A stretch of 64,000 nt of DNA from NCBI RefSeq assembly GCF_900105555.1, contig NZ_FNTZ01000001.1:3723501-3787500 (forward strand), given 5' to 3'. Origin of the DNA: Pseudomonas coleopterorum. Its GTDB lineage: Bacteria > Pseudomonadota > Gammaproteobacteria > Pseudomonadales > Pseudomonadaceae. The notes under the pieces are model-generated. The model was not told the origin of the DNA and did not search any database. It saw only the letters and a list, made by a program, of their open reading frames with translations. Positions 36,060 to 44,233 of this stretch are shown piece by piece; the stretch's first letter is position 1, and each line of letters opens with the position of its first letter. Both the position numbers and the translations under genes were made by a program.

Positions 36060-36881
36060 TCAGGACTTCTTCGCCTGCTCATACAACGGCATGACCTTGG
36101 GGATCGCCGCCTGCAATGAAGAAATCCGGCTCGCCGATGCTGGGTGAGTGCTCATGAATTCCGGTGGCGAGTTGCTGCCTGCCGCTGCGGTCATCTTGTT
36201 CCACAAGGTGATCGCGGCGTTGGGGTCGAACCCGGCACGCGCCGCCAGCTCAAGGCCGAACAGGTCGGCTTCGTTCTCGTTGCTGCGGCTATTGGGCAGG
36301 GTCAGGCTGTAGTTGACCACGGTGTCGGCCAGTTTCAGGCTGTCTTCGCCCAGCCCCAGCAAGGCTCCTGCCCCGCTGCGCGCCATCTGGATGCCGTAGG
36401 CCTTGGACATCGCTTCGCGACCGTGCTCGCGCAGGGCGTGGGCGATTTCATGGCCCATCACGGCGGCGATTTCGTCGTCGGTGAGTTTCAGGGTGTCGAT
36501 CAGGCCGGTGTAGACAATGATCTTGCCGCCGGGACCGCAGTTGGCGTTGAGCTCGTCACTCTTGATCAGGTTCACTTCCCATTGCCACTGCGCTGAATCC
36601 GGGCGCAGCTTGGGCGCCTGGGCGATCAGCCGATCGGCGATCGCCTGCACGCGCTTGGCCTCGGCGCTGGTCTTGTCGAGCACACCCTTGCCGCTGGCCT
36701 CGGTCAAGGTCTGCTGGTAGGACTGCGCGTACATCTTGTTCACTTCATCGGTGGACAACATGCTGAACATGTATTGCTTGCGATCGACACCCACGGCGCC
36801 GGAGCTGGTGGTATTGACGGCCTGACAACCGGCCAGCAGCACGCTGACGGCCAAGGTGGCCGGAATGAAGAACTTGCCCAT
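36060..36881 (-). CDS. M48 family metalloprotease lipoprotein
   Basis: A 273-aa zinc protease of the M48/LoiP group. The signal peptide ends in the lipobox VLLAGC. The zinc motif HExxH is present as GHEIAHALREHG, and the third ligand Glu lies in NENEADLFGLELAA. The tail has the family signature STHPASASRISSL. It probably works at the outer membrane in protein quality control, like YcaL or LoiP. It is transcribed alone; its promoter region is next to an elaborate palindrome. Confidence 0.92.
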   Translation of the reverse strand: MGKFFIPATLAVSVLLAGCQAVNTTSSGAVGVDRKQYMFSMLSTDEVNKMYAQSYQQTLTEASGKGVLDKTSAEAKRVQAIADRLIAQAPKLRPDSAQWQWEVNLIKSDELNANCGPGGKIIVYTGLIDTLKLTDDEIAAVMGHEIAHALREHGREAMSKAYGIQMARSGAGALLGLGEDSLKLADTVVNYSLTLPNSRSNENEADLFGLELAARAGFDPNAAITLWNKMTAAAGSNSPPEFMSTHPASASRISSLQAAIPKVMPLYEQAKKS

Positions 36882-36914
36882 TGGGACTCTCCTGGTAAAC
36901 CTGGCGGTATCCTA

Positions 36915-36968
36915 CACGGTGCATATCGGACACGACACCTGCGCAGGTGCTGGGCCTGATGCACCGTG
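36915..36968. repeat. Nested palindrome between the M48 protease and SRAP genes
   Basis: A perfect 10-bp inverted repeat CACGGTGCAT / ATGCACCGTG (36915-36924 and 36959-36968) encloses a perfect 14-bp palindrome CACCTGCGCAGGTG (36936-36949). The structure sits between the M48 start and the SRAP end. It lacks a T-run, so it is not a normal terminator. It could be a folded RNA for SRAP mRNA ends or an operator for the protease promoter. Confidence 0.7.
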
Positions 36969-36997
36969 AAAAGAGCGACGCGGTCCCTGGAAAGACA

Positions 36998-37618
36998 TCA
37001 CGCCGGGGTGAGGCATTCAGGGGCATCGAGTTTGGGGTCGTTGACCAGGTTCGCCAAGGGGCGTTCGCGCAGCGCAGCCTGGGGCGCGGCGAGCAGCGAT
37101 TGCAGGGTGGCCATGGGCGTTTCCGGATCCAGCCAGGCCGCTTGGCCTGCGGCATCGAGGATCAGCGGCCGACGCTGGCTCATCGCCGGCTGAGTCACCA
37201 CCGCCGTGCTCAGCCAGACCTGCTCCTGCACCGGGTAGGCTTCCCAGATTCCCGCGAAAAACAGCGACGACCCTTCTCCCGGCGTCAACCAGAACGGCCG
37301 CTTGCGCACATTGCCCCGCCATTCGTAGAAGCCGTTGGCCGGAATCAGGCAGCGGCGCAGGCGCAGGGCCTCGCGAAACATCGGCTGTTCGGCCACCGTC
37401 TCGGCACGCGCGTGGGCCGGGGTCCGCGACAGGTCGGTCAACCACGGAGGGGTCAGCCCCCAGCGTGCCTTGGCCAGGGTCGAGCGCTCACCTTCGCGGC
37501 GCTGGATCAGCACCGAGTCACCCGGCGATATGTTCCATTGCGCCTGCTGGCCTTCGGGAAAGCCCTCCTGCGCAGCGAAACCGGGTGACCAGCGAAACAA
37601 GGCAAAACGTCCACACAT
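36998..37618 (-). CDS. SRAP (HMCES/YedK-like) protein with altered active site
   Basis: A 206-aa SOS-response-associated peptidase family protein. Family members form a thiazolidine crosslink with abasic sites in single-stranded DNA through Cys2, which is present (MCGRF). The NGFYEW motif with the active-site Glu is intact. Two usual residues differ: the Asn of the NARAET motif is His (PAHARAETV), and the active-site His of the IHDRRPLVL-type motif is Ser (AMSQRRPLIL). The ATG at 37618 is fixed by the need for Cys2. No LexA box is seen upstream. Confidence 0.87.
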   Translation of the reverse strand: MCGRFALFRWSPGFAAQEGFPEGQQAQWNISPGDSVLIQRREGERSTLAKARWGLTPPWLTDLSRTPAHARAETVAEQPMFREALRLRRCLIPANGFYEWRGNVRKRPFWLTPGEGSSLFFAGIWEAYPVQEQVWLSTAVVTQPAMSQRRPLILDAAGQAAWLDPETPMATLQSLLAAPQAALRERPLANLVNDPKLDAPECLTPA

Positions 37619-37640
37619 CAGGAAAAAACTCTTGAGGGGT

Positions 37641-37901
37641 CTAGCACAGCAGAACCCCGGGAAAACTGTCGGGCTCCTCGCCCGACATGGGCAGCGCGGC
37701 ATTGTACTCACCGATCAGCTGCCGTGCGTAATCGGCCTGCTCGTCGGCCACCAGCAAACCCAGCAGGCCCATGGCAGGCAGATCGCCCATCCCGCCGACC
37801 AGATCCCGCCCTGCCAGGTGCGCACCCACCCCTTCGTTTTCCAGCATGCCCAGAAGCATCTGTGCCTCCAGCAGGCTGGCGGGCTCGTAGATGCGCTGCA
37901 T
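37641..37901 (-). CDS. DUF2007 small protein
   Basis: An 86-aa protein with the DUF2007 pattern (MQRIYEPASLLEAQMLLGML, then GMGDLPAMGLLGLLVAD). The fold is ferredoxin-like and the family is often labelled a putative signal-transducing protein, without known function. Its ATG overlaps the stop of the upstream CPXCG gene as TGATG, so the two are translationally coupled. Confidence 0.8.
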   Translation of the reverse strand: MQRIYEPASLLEAQMLLGMLENEGVGAHLAGRDLVGGMGDLPAMGLLGLLVADEQADYARQLIGEYNAALPMSGEEPDSFPGVLLC

Positions 37902-38083
37902 CACTCGTTCTCGCTGCGCACGTGCAGCGACCAGTCTTCGCCATCGGTCTGCAGGGCGAAGACGATGGGTCGGCAGCACACCGGGCAGTCTTCTATATAG
38001 TCCTGATCGCCAGCGGACAGGTCGAGCACCGCTTCGGCCGGCTCGCCGCAATAGGGGCAATCGTAATCTTGGGTTTCCAGCAT
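37901..38083 (-). CDS. CPXCG-motif zinc-ribbon protein
   Basis: A 60-aa protein with two cysteine knuckles, CPYCG and CPVCCRP, which should bind one zinc ion. It is acidic and cytoplasmic. The ATG at 38083 has a GGAGG ribosome binding site 5 bases upstream; a GTG 12 bases earlier would overlap that site and is unlikely. It is coupled to the downstream DUF2007 gene. No function is established. Confidence 0.85.
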   Translation of the reverse strand: MLETQDYDCPYCGEPAEAVLDLSAGDQDYIEDCPVCCRPIVFALQTDGEDWSLHVRSENE

Positions 38084-38216
38084 CGCGGCCTCCACGGCTC
38101 ACTTGTGCGTATAATCGCCACTCTGTTTGCAGGCCGTTGGCTACATGGGCCCCTACCCTTTGCCCACAACCTTGCGCCTGTACCTTTACCTTAGCCGTTT
38201 CCAACAAGAGAGCATG

Positions 38217-39380
38217 ATGGGCGAATTCGATGCCATCCGACCGTACGACGACGCTGAAGTACCTGCCGTTCTGGCACGGTTGCTCAGCGACCCGGCATTC
38301 CTGGATATCCTCACCCACTTCCGCTTCCCGCGTCAGGCCAAGACCTTTGGCTGGCTGCTCAAGCCACTGATCGCGCGGCGCCTGCGCCGCGAGTTCAAGG
38401 ATGTCACCAACGTGGCGACCTTGCAGGACAAGGTCGAGTTCTACGTCGACCACACCATCGACCGCGCCACCGACGGTGTGACCTACACCGGCGTCGAGCA
38501 GTTCAAGTCCGGCAGCGCGTACCTGTTCCTGGCCAACCATCGCGATATCGTCATGGATCCGGCGTTCGTCAACTACGCGGTGTATCACGCCGGGCTGCCG
38601 ACGCCGCGCATCGCCATCGGGGACAACCTGCTGCAGAAGCCCTTCGTCAGCGACCTGATGCGTCTGAACAAGAGCTTCATCGTCCATCGCTCGCTGGTCG
38701 GGCGCCGGGAAAAACTGGCGTCCTACCAACTGCTGTCCGCCTACATCAACCACTCGATCCGCAACGACGTGGCCTCGATCTGGATTGCCCAGGCCGAGGG
38801 CCGGGCCAAGGACGGTGACGACCGTACCGATTCGGCGATCCTCAAGATGTTCCACATGAGCCGCAAGGACGAGCCCTTCGGCGAAACGATCAAGGCGCTG
38901 AACCTGACGCCGGTGTCGATCAGCTACGAGTACGACCCCTGTGACCAGGCCAAGGCGCGCGAGCTGTACATTCGCGCGACCAAGGGCGCCTACAACAAGG
39001 CGCCCGGCGAAGACGACGTCAGCATTGCCCAGGGCATCACCGGCTACAAGGGCCGCGTGCACATCAACTTCGCACCACCCATCACCGAGCTGTTCGAAGA
39101 CACCAAGCAGCTGGCCACGGAAATCGATCGACAGATCCTGGGCGGCTATCGCCTGTTCCCGGTGCACTACCTGGCCTATGCGCAGTGGGCCGATGCCGAC
39201 CCTGAACTGCAGGTGCCGGCGGCCGCCGATGTGTTTCCCGCCGCCGAGCTGGAAAAGGCCCGCGCCGAATGGCTGCGCCGGCTGCGCGAATGCCCGGTGG
39301 AGCAACGACCATTCCTGGTGCTGCAATACGCCACGCCGGTGCGCAACCAGTACCGGGTCAAGGCGGGACTGCCTCTTTAG
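38217..39380 (+). CDS. Glycerol-phosphate acyltransferase-like protein
   Basis: A 387-aa protein of the PlsC/PlsB-like acyltransferase superfamily. The catalytic region reads FLANHRDIVMDPAFVN, with one extra residue between His and Asp compared with the classic HX4D. The substrate-binding part is AQAEGRAKDGDDRTDSAILK. No membrane helix is obvious, so it may associate peripherally. Two ATG codons are adjacent (38214 and 38217); I prefer the second for its spacing to the AGAGAG ribosome binding site. The frame is open from 38127. Substrate unknown. Confidence 0.83.
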   Translation: MGEFDAIRPYDDAEVPAVLARLLSDPAFLDILTHFRFPRQAKTFGWLLKPLIARRLRREFKDVTNVATLQDKVEFYVDHTIDRATDGVTYTGVEQFKSGSAYLFLANHRDIVMDPAFVNYAVYHAGLPTPRIAIGDNLLQKPFVSDLMRLNKSFIVHRSLVGRREKLASYQLLSAYINHSIRNDVASIWIAQAEGRAKDGDDRTDSAILKMFHMSRKDEPFGETIKALNLTPVSISYEYDPCDQAKARELYIRATKGAYNKAPGEDDVSIAQGITGYKGRVHINFAPPITELFEDTKQLATEIDRQILGGYRLFPVHYLAYAQWADADPELQVPAAADVFPAAELEKARAEWLRRLRECPVEQRPFLVLQYATPVRNQYRVKAGLPL

Positions 39381-39480
39381 GGTCGACCAGTGCAAGGGCG
39401 TAACGGGACGGTCATGGGTCCGTCACGCCCCCTTCATACAAAGCAGGCATCGTGTTGCACCCTTACCCAACACGCTTTGG

Positions 39481-39696
39481 ATGCCCGTCATGCTGCACGC
39501 CCTGAACCAGGATCGCCTCTATCACATTGCCGCCAGCGACGAGCAGGAAGCCCTGATCGACGCCTTGGCCTTCAATGTCCAGGATCGACAGTGGCTGGTG
39601 TACTGCGCGCTCGGCGGTCATCAGCATGGCGACTGGCCGGAGCTGGACCTGGGCACCGGCATCAGCCTGCTCGACTTTCACATGCGCGCTGCCTGA
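39481..39696 (+). CDS. Small hypothetical protein
   Basis: A 71-aa acidic protein with no family I recognise (ALNQDRLYHIAASDEQEAL; WLVYCALGGHQHGDW). Codon use is normal for the genome and a strong terminator follows within 35 bp, so it is probably real. The start could also be the ATG at 39490, which is better spaced from a TTGGA site. Confidence 0.6.
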   Translation: MPVMLHALNQDRLYHIAASDEQEALIDALAFNVQDRQWLVYCALGGHQHGDWPELDLGTGISLLDFHMRAA

Positions 39697-39728
39697 ATGC
39701 TGCACCCGATAAAACCCGACCCACAAAA

Positions 39729-39754
39729 AAGCCCGCGATGAACGCGGGCTTTTT
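39729..39754 (+). terminator. Intrinsic terminator between convergent genes
   Basis: Stem GCCCGCG / CGCGGGC (39731-39737 and 39743-39749) flanked by A-run and T-run, so it can serve both the small gene at 39481 and the convergent YajG gene. Confidence 0.88.
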
Positions 39755-39772
39755 CATACCTGGCCGACGCTG

Positions 39773-40366
39773 TCAGAAATTGCGCTGGGACAGGGTCTGG
39801 CCGATGGTGGCGTCCTTGAAAACACGGGTCAGTGCGTCGCTGAGGACGTCGCTGACCAGCTTGGTGTTGGTTTCCTGATTCGGCGCCATGCCGAAGCGCT
39901 GGTTCAGCGAGGCGCCGTAGCGGCCGCTGTAGTGGCGACCACCGTTGGTGACGTCGGCCTTGAAGGTGGCGCCGATGTTGGCTTCGGTGACGTACATCTT
40001 GTCCTTGGGCGACTGGTACTTGAGTTCGGCCAGGGTGATGGTCAGCGTCGGCGCGCTGCCGTTGTTCGCAGTGGGCGTGAAGCCCAGCAGGCGAACGGCT
40101 GCTTCGGCCTGGGCCTGCAGTTTGGGCAATACGTCGTTGGGGGCCACGCTCACCGCGCTGGTTTCCGGATACAGGCCACCACGGGTGCCCAGGGTGGGCG
40201 AAGGTCGGCCATCGACGACGCGCACGGCCACGGCCTGGCCCTGGCCGACGGCGGCGAACTGCGAGGTCAGGCGCGGCTGCGGGCTGAGTTGTTGCGGGCT
40301 GTTGGCACAACCGACCAACGTCAGACTGGTCACAGTGATCATGGTGAACAACAGGCGGTGCAACAT
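39773..40366 (-). CDS. YajG family lipoprotein
   Basis: A 197-aa outer-membrane lipoprotein of the YajG family. The signal peptide ends in the lipobox TLVGC at residues 16-20. The mature part has the family pattern (VAVRVVDGRPSPTLGTRGG; LTITLAELKYQ; TNGGRHYSGRYGASLNQRF). The ATG at 40366 lies 8 bases after a GGAG site; the ATG six bases upstream is too close to it. The function is unknown. Confidence 0.85.
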   Translation of the reverse strand: MLHRLLFTMITVTSLTLVGCANSPQQLSPQPRLTSQFAAVGQGQAVAVRVVDGRPSPTLGTRGGLYPETSAVSVAPNDVLPKLQAQAEAAVRLLGFTPTANNGSAPTLTITLAELKYQSPKDKMYVTEANIGATFKADVTNGGRHYSGRYGASLNQRFGMAPNQETNTKLVSDVLSDALTRVFKDATIGQTLSQRNF

Positions 40367-40536
40367 GCGCATCTCTCCGGCAACGGGCAGTGAATAAGCC
40401 GGGAGTATAGCGGGGCCTGGAGGCAATGGACCAGCCATGAAACATGCGCATGCAACCGCGATGCGCGGCGTGTCATCAGCCTGTCACCGTCCTTGGGCAG
40501 TATCGGCTCCACAGTCCACCGCACGGAGAAACACTC

Positions 40537-40770
40537 ATGGGTTTTCTCAAGTCTCTGTTCTGGGCCAGCCAGCCCTACCGCTGCTACGTCGCGCTCGACC
40601 GGCAGGGTCTGTGCCGCGCCTTCAAACAGTGCCAACTGCCCCCCAGCGGTGACGGTTGGGTCGAGGTTGGCGATATTCGCCCACAATGGTTGGGCCAGCC
40701 ATTGCCCGCCCATGCCCGCGTCAGCGCCCATGCCACGGGGGCTGGCGGCATTCGAGCCGTGCATGCCTGA
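40537..40770 (+). CDS. Small hypothetical protein
   Basis: A 77-aa protein (MGFLKSLFWASQPYRCYVAL; WVEVGDIRPQWLGQPLP) of no family I recognise. The ATG has a good GGAGAA ribosome binding site at normal distance, and the codon use fits the genome. Cytoplasmic, with no signal peptide or membrane helix. It stands alone, 170 bp from the divergent YajG gene. Confidence 0.65.
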   Translation: MGFLKSLFWASQPYRCYVALDRQGLCRAFKQCQLPPSGDGWVEVGDIRPQWLGQPLPAHARVSAHATGAGGIRAVHA

Positions 40771-41366
40771 CTGCCCGGTCACCAAAAGCCTGTAAATAAC
40801 GATCAACTCGCCACGTTTCATCGCTATAATCTTCCCCCGATTATAAGGACGTCTCCTGATCGGGCCTCGCATCACCGCCAACGCACTCGTCTTGGCTTCC
40901 GCACCGCCCACAGAGAGCCGCCCACGCAGGTCACGCGCTGGCGTTTCCATTTGCTTGCGCCACCCCTGCCGCTGCCGGTTTCCCAAGCAGCCTTCTTGAG
41001 GTTCACGACTCCAAAAGAGCGTGAAAAAACGGGTTTCACAACTTCACAAGAGTGTGGCGAGCAAATGAAAAGTCTTGGATCTGTACCAGCACTATCTGCG
41101 TCCCGAACGGCCCAACGAGGAAGGATCGAACGCTTCGCATGAAGGGTTACGGTCGCTGAGCGCGCGTATCGACCGGGCTCCATGAACCTTGGTCCTATGG
41201 CGCTGGCGGGTCAGACGTGAGTTCATGGGCCATGCCCGACGAACCCGTCGGCACAGGCCATTCAGCGATGCAGTTGCGAAGTTTCGGACATGGCGACCCA
41301 GGCCTGCACAGACGTACCGGGGTCCCATGCTGTCAATGGGTGCTGAAGATTTTGGAGACGCGTTAA
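40771..41366 (+). promoter_or_regulatory. Long intergenic region/leader upstream of mqo
   Basis: 596 bp without a convincing gene. A TATAAT at 40825-40830 with no good -35 box is the only promoter-like element noticed near its left end. Short frames here lack ribosome binding sites and family similarity. If transcription starts near 40837, mqo would have a leader of about 530 bases, or a separate small RNA could be made. Confidence 0.4.
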
Positions 41367-42878
41367 ATGGCGCAAAACGAAGCAGTCGACGTGGTATTGG
41401 TAGGGGCCGGCATCATGAGTGCCACCTTGGCCGTACTGCTCAAGGAACTCGACCCGGCATTGAAGCTGGAAGTCGTCGAGCTCATGGATTCCGGTGCCGC
41501 GGAAAGCTCCAACCCGTGGAACAACGCCGGTACCGGCCACGCCGGTCTGTGTGAGCTCAACTACACGCCGCAAGCCGCCGATGGCTCCATCGATATCAAG
41601 AAAGCCGTGCAGATCAACACCCAGTTCGAGGTGTCCAAGCAGTTCTGGGCCTACCTGAGCAAGAAGAGCAGCTTCGGTTCGGCGCGCTCGTTCATCAGTC
41701 CGGTACCGCACCTGAGCTATGTCGAGGGTGACAAGGGCGTGGCCTTCCTCAAGAAGCGCTATGAACTGCTCAAGACCCACCATGCCTTCGCGGACATGGA
41801 ATACACCGAAGACAAGGCGAAGATGGCCGAATGGATGCCGTTGATGATGCCCGGTCGGCCTGCCGACCAGCACATCAGCGCCACCCGTGTGATGGGCGGC
41901 ACCGACGTCAACTTCGGCGCCTTGACCAACAAGCTTCTGGCCCACCTGGCCAGTGCGCCGGGCGCGCAGGTCAAGTACTGCAAGAAAGTCACCGGCCTTG
42001 CCCGCAAGGGCAGCGGCTGGACCGTCACCGTCAAGGACGTCAACAGTGGCAACACTCGCGAGATCGATGCCAAATTCGTGTTCCTGGGCGCCGGTGGTGC
42101 GGCGTTGCCGCTGCTGCAGATGTCGGGTATCGAGGAAGGCAAGGGCTTCGGCGGTTTCCCGGTAAGCGGCCAGTGGCTGCGCTGCGACAATCCCGAGGTG
42201 GTTAAGCGGCATCAGGCCAAGGTCTACAGCCAGGCTGCCGTTGGCTCGCCGCCCATGTCCGTGCCGCACCTGGACACCCGCGTGGTCGATGGCAACAAGT
42301 CGCTGCTGTTCGGGCCGTATGCGGGCTTCACCACCAAGTTCCTCAAGCATGGCTCGTTCCTCGACCTGCCCCTCTCGGTACGCGCGGCCAACATCGGCCC
42401 GATGCTGGCCGTGGCACGGGACAACATGGACCTGACCAAGTACCTGATGAGCGAAGTGCGTCAGTCCATGGAGCAGCGTCTGGAATCGTTGCGTCGCTTC
42501 TACCCCGAGGCCCGTGCCGAAGATTGGCGCCTGGAAGTGGCTGGCCAGCGTGTGCAGATCATCAAGAAGGATCCGAAGAAAGGCGGCGTGCTGCAATTCG
42601 GTACCGAGCTGGTGTCCGCAGCCGATGGCTCGCTGGCGGCGTTGCTGGGCGCCTCTCCTGGGGCGTCGGTGACCGTTTCGATCATGCTCGATCTGCTGGA
42701 ACGCTGCTTCCCCGAGCAGACGCGCTCACCGGCCTGGGCGACCAAGCTGGCGGAGATCTTCCCGGCGCGCGAAAAGGTGCTGGCGGTGGATGCCGAGGTT
42801 TATCGTCGTGTCAGCCATGACAGCGACGTGGCGCTCGAACTCACCGAGAAAACCGACGGGGTGCAGTATTACGCCTGA
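41367..42878 (+). CDS. mqo: Malate:quinone oxidoreductase
   Basis: Peripheral membrane flavoenzyme, 503 aa, that oxidises malate to oxaloacetate and passes electrons to quinone. The FAD motif is [16 protein letters not shown] at the N-terminus. Family signatures include [31 protein letters not shown] and [14 protein letters not shown]. The length matches other Pseudomonas Mqo. It is preceded by a long intergenic region and followed by a repeat cluster. Confidence 0.95.
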   Translation: MAQNEAVDVVLVGAGIMSATLAVLLKELDPALKLEVVELMDSGAAESSNPWNNAGTGHAGLCELNYTPQAADGSIDIKKAVQINTQFEVSKQFWAYLSKKSSFGSARSFISPVPHLSYVEGDKGVAFLKKRYELLKTHHAFADMEYTEDKAKMAEWMPLMMPGRPADQHISATRVMGGTDVNFGALTNKLLAHLASAPGAQVKYCKKVTGLARKGSGWTVTVKDVNSGNTREIDAKFVFLGAGGAALPLLQMSGIEEGKGFGGFPVSGQWLRCDNPEVVKRHQAKVYSQAAVGSPPMSVPHLDTRVVDGNKSLLFGPYAGFTTKFLKHGSFLDLPLSVRAANIGPMLAVARDNMDLTKYLMSEVRQSMEQRLESLRRFYPEARAEDWRLEVAGQRVQIIKKDPKKGGVLQFGTELVSAADGSLAALLGASPGASVTVSIMLDLLERCFPEQTRSPAWATKLAEIFPAREKVLAVDAEVYRRVSHDSDVALELTEKTDGVQYYA

Positions 42879-42918
42879 GTGCCGGCGTGTTCCTGCCGGT
42901 CCATTGCGTATACCGCCG

Positions 42919-43122
42919 ACGCGGCTTGCGCCGCTGCTACACGGGATCGCGTCGCCCCTGTAGCAGCGGCGCGAGCCGCGTCCAGGGACACCGCGTTTTT
43001 CCAGATACACCGTATGTGCCGCCGACGCGGTGTTCTTGATACACCGCGTCCGGGGGCACTGCGTTCTTCCTGATGCACCGCGTTGACCGCCGACGCGGCT
43101 TGCGCCGCTGCTACAGGGGGTC
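42919..43122. repeat. Palindromic repeat cluster I between mqo and the PA4642-like gene
   Basis: Three copies of a 24-25 bp unit GACGCGGCTTGCGCCGCTGC (plus TACAG): forward at about 42919, inverted at about 42958-42982, and forward at about 43094. Between them lies a separate perfect 10-bp hairpin GACGCGGTGT / ACACCGCGTC (43024-43033 and 43041-43050) and degenerate copies of the phrase ACACCGCGT. The unit differs in sequence from the CTTCGCGGG-type REP of this genome. Confidence 0.88.
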
Positions 43123-43127
43123 GCGCG

Positions 43128-43415
43128 TCAGGCCTGGGCCTGCTGGATCAGGTCGATGTATTCCTGGGCGTTGCGCTGATCGCGAATCAACGCGACAAAA
43201 TCGTTGCCGTGTTCGTCCTTGCCGTCCAATTCGTAGCCGGCTTCCTTGAAGAACACCAGAAAGCGCGCGAAATCATCGACACGCAAACCACGATACGCCT
43301 TGATCAGCTTGTGCAGCGACGGCGAGGTGGCATCGACCGGCTCGAAATTCAGGAACAGCTTGATCTGCTCATCGCCGATCTCGTCGCCAATCAATTGCTT
43401 CTTGTCTTTACGCAT
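43128..43415 (-). CDS. PA4642 family protein
   Basis: A 95-aa cytoplasmic protein, acidic and helical (MRKDKKQLIGDEIGDEQIKL; SPSLHKLIKAYRGLRVDDF; HGNDFVALIRDQRNAQEYI). It matches a small Pseudomonas family found near mqo, of unknown function. The ATG at 43415 has a GGAG site 6 bases upstream and is preferred to the start four codons earlier. Its stop abuts the palindromic repeat cluster. Confidence 0.82.
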   Translation of the reverse strand: MRKDKKQLIGDEIGDEQIKLFLNFEPVDATSPSLHKLIKAYRGLRVDDFARFLVFFKEAGYELDGKDEHGNDFVALIRDQRNAQEYIDLIQQAQA

Positions 43416-43482
43416 TACCGACTCCATTGGCTATCACGGTCATTCACGGGGCTGGCAGTCTACCTTTGGCACCGCCATGGGC

Positions 43483-43962
43483 TCAACGCGCGCGTACGCT
43501 TGCGGTATGCAGATCGGCCCAGACATGGCCATTCGGATAGCTGAGAAATTGTACATAGACGGTATCGTTGCGCAGCAGATCGAGCAGGATCCGGTACTGA
43601 CTCAGCGGATAGGTCAAGGCCAGGGTACCGCTGGCTTCGTCGAAAGCCGGCCGCTTCAGGCTTTTGCTTTCGCCGTCGAAGGTAATCAGCACTTCGGCCA
43701 GCTTTGCGTCCTTGCTGAGCGCCTTGCCTTTCAAGCGCAGCAGCATCGGTGCGGTCACGGGGATGGGCTGCTGGTTGGAAAGCCGCTGATTGCCCATGAC
43801 CACCGAGTAGCTGGTCACCTGCAGCAGCTGTTGTTGCGGATCGCCCTGACGCAGGGATTGTTCATCCGGCGGCAGGAATTGTTCGTGCAGGGGCCCATGC
43901 GCAGGCGCGGCGACCAGCGGCAGGCAGGTCAGCAAGGCAATGGTGGCAACGATCAGGCGCAT
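43483..43962 (-). CDS. Exported hypothetical protein (PA4641-like)
   Basis: A 159-aa protein with a Sec signal peptide (LIVATIALLTCLPLVAAPAH). The mature part is beta-rich (VTSYSVVMGNQRLSNQQPIP; AEVLITFDGESKSLK; TVYVQFLSYPNGHVW). I recognise it only as the conserved neighbour of the PA4642-like gene in Pseudomonas. Probably periplasmic; the function is unknown. Confidence 0.75.
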   Translation of the reverse strand: MRLIVATIALLTCLPLVAAPAHGPLHEQFLPPDEQSLRQGDPQQQLLQVTSYSVVMGNQRLSNQQPIPVTAPMLLRLKGKALSKDAKLAEVLITFDGESKSLKRPAFDEASGTLALTYPLSQYRILLDLLRNDTVYVQFLSYPNGHVWADLHTASVRAR

Positions 43963-44030
43963 GAGCGGCTCCTTGTGAAAGAGCCGCTGACTTTAGCATG
44001 TAGCAAGGGTTTGAATCCGTTGCGAGGCCG

Positions 44031-44198
44031 GACGCGGCTTGCGCCGCTGCTACAGGGGGTCGCGGTGTTCCTGTGGCGGCGCCGCGGGACGCGGCTTGCG
44101 CCGCTGCTACAGGGATCGCGGTGTTTCTGCGGCGGCGGCGCGGGACGCGGCTTGCGCTGCTGCTACAGGCGATCGCGGTGTTCCTGTAGCAGCGGCGC
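44031..44198. repeat. Palindromic repeat cluster II: three tandem 55-57 bp units between the PA4641-like gene and hpt
   Basis: Three head-to-tail units start at 44031, 44088 and 44144, each beginning GACGCGGCTTGCGCCGCTGC and followed by TACAGG and a GATCGCGGTGTTCCTG-type centre. Unit 3 ends in the complete inverted arm CTGTAGCAGCGGCGCGAGCC, forming a long hairpin. In units 1 and 2 the right arm is degenerate (GGCGGCGCCGCGG; GGCGGCGGCGCGG). Same family as cluster I at 42.9-43.1 kb. Confidence 0.9.
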
Positions 44199-44233
44199 GA
44201 GCCGCGTCGGCGGCGCATGAGGTGCTGCGGGCT

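Noticed and set aside
40872-41183. Possible 103-codon minus-strand gene in the region before mqo
   Set aside because: No ribosome binding site, an Arg/Ser-rich shadow-like composition and no recognisable family.
44031-44198. Possible CRISPR array (three regularly spaced repeats)
   Set aside because: The units are contiguous imperfect hairpins with similar centres, not repeats with unique spacers, and no cas gene is near.
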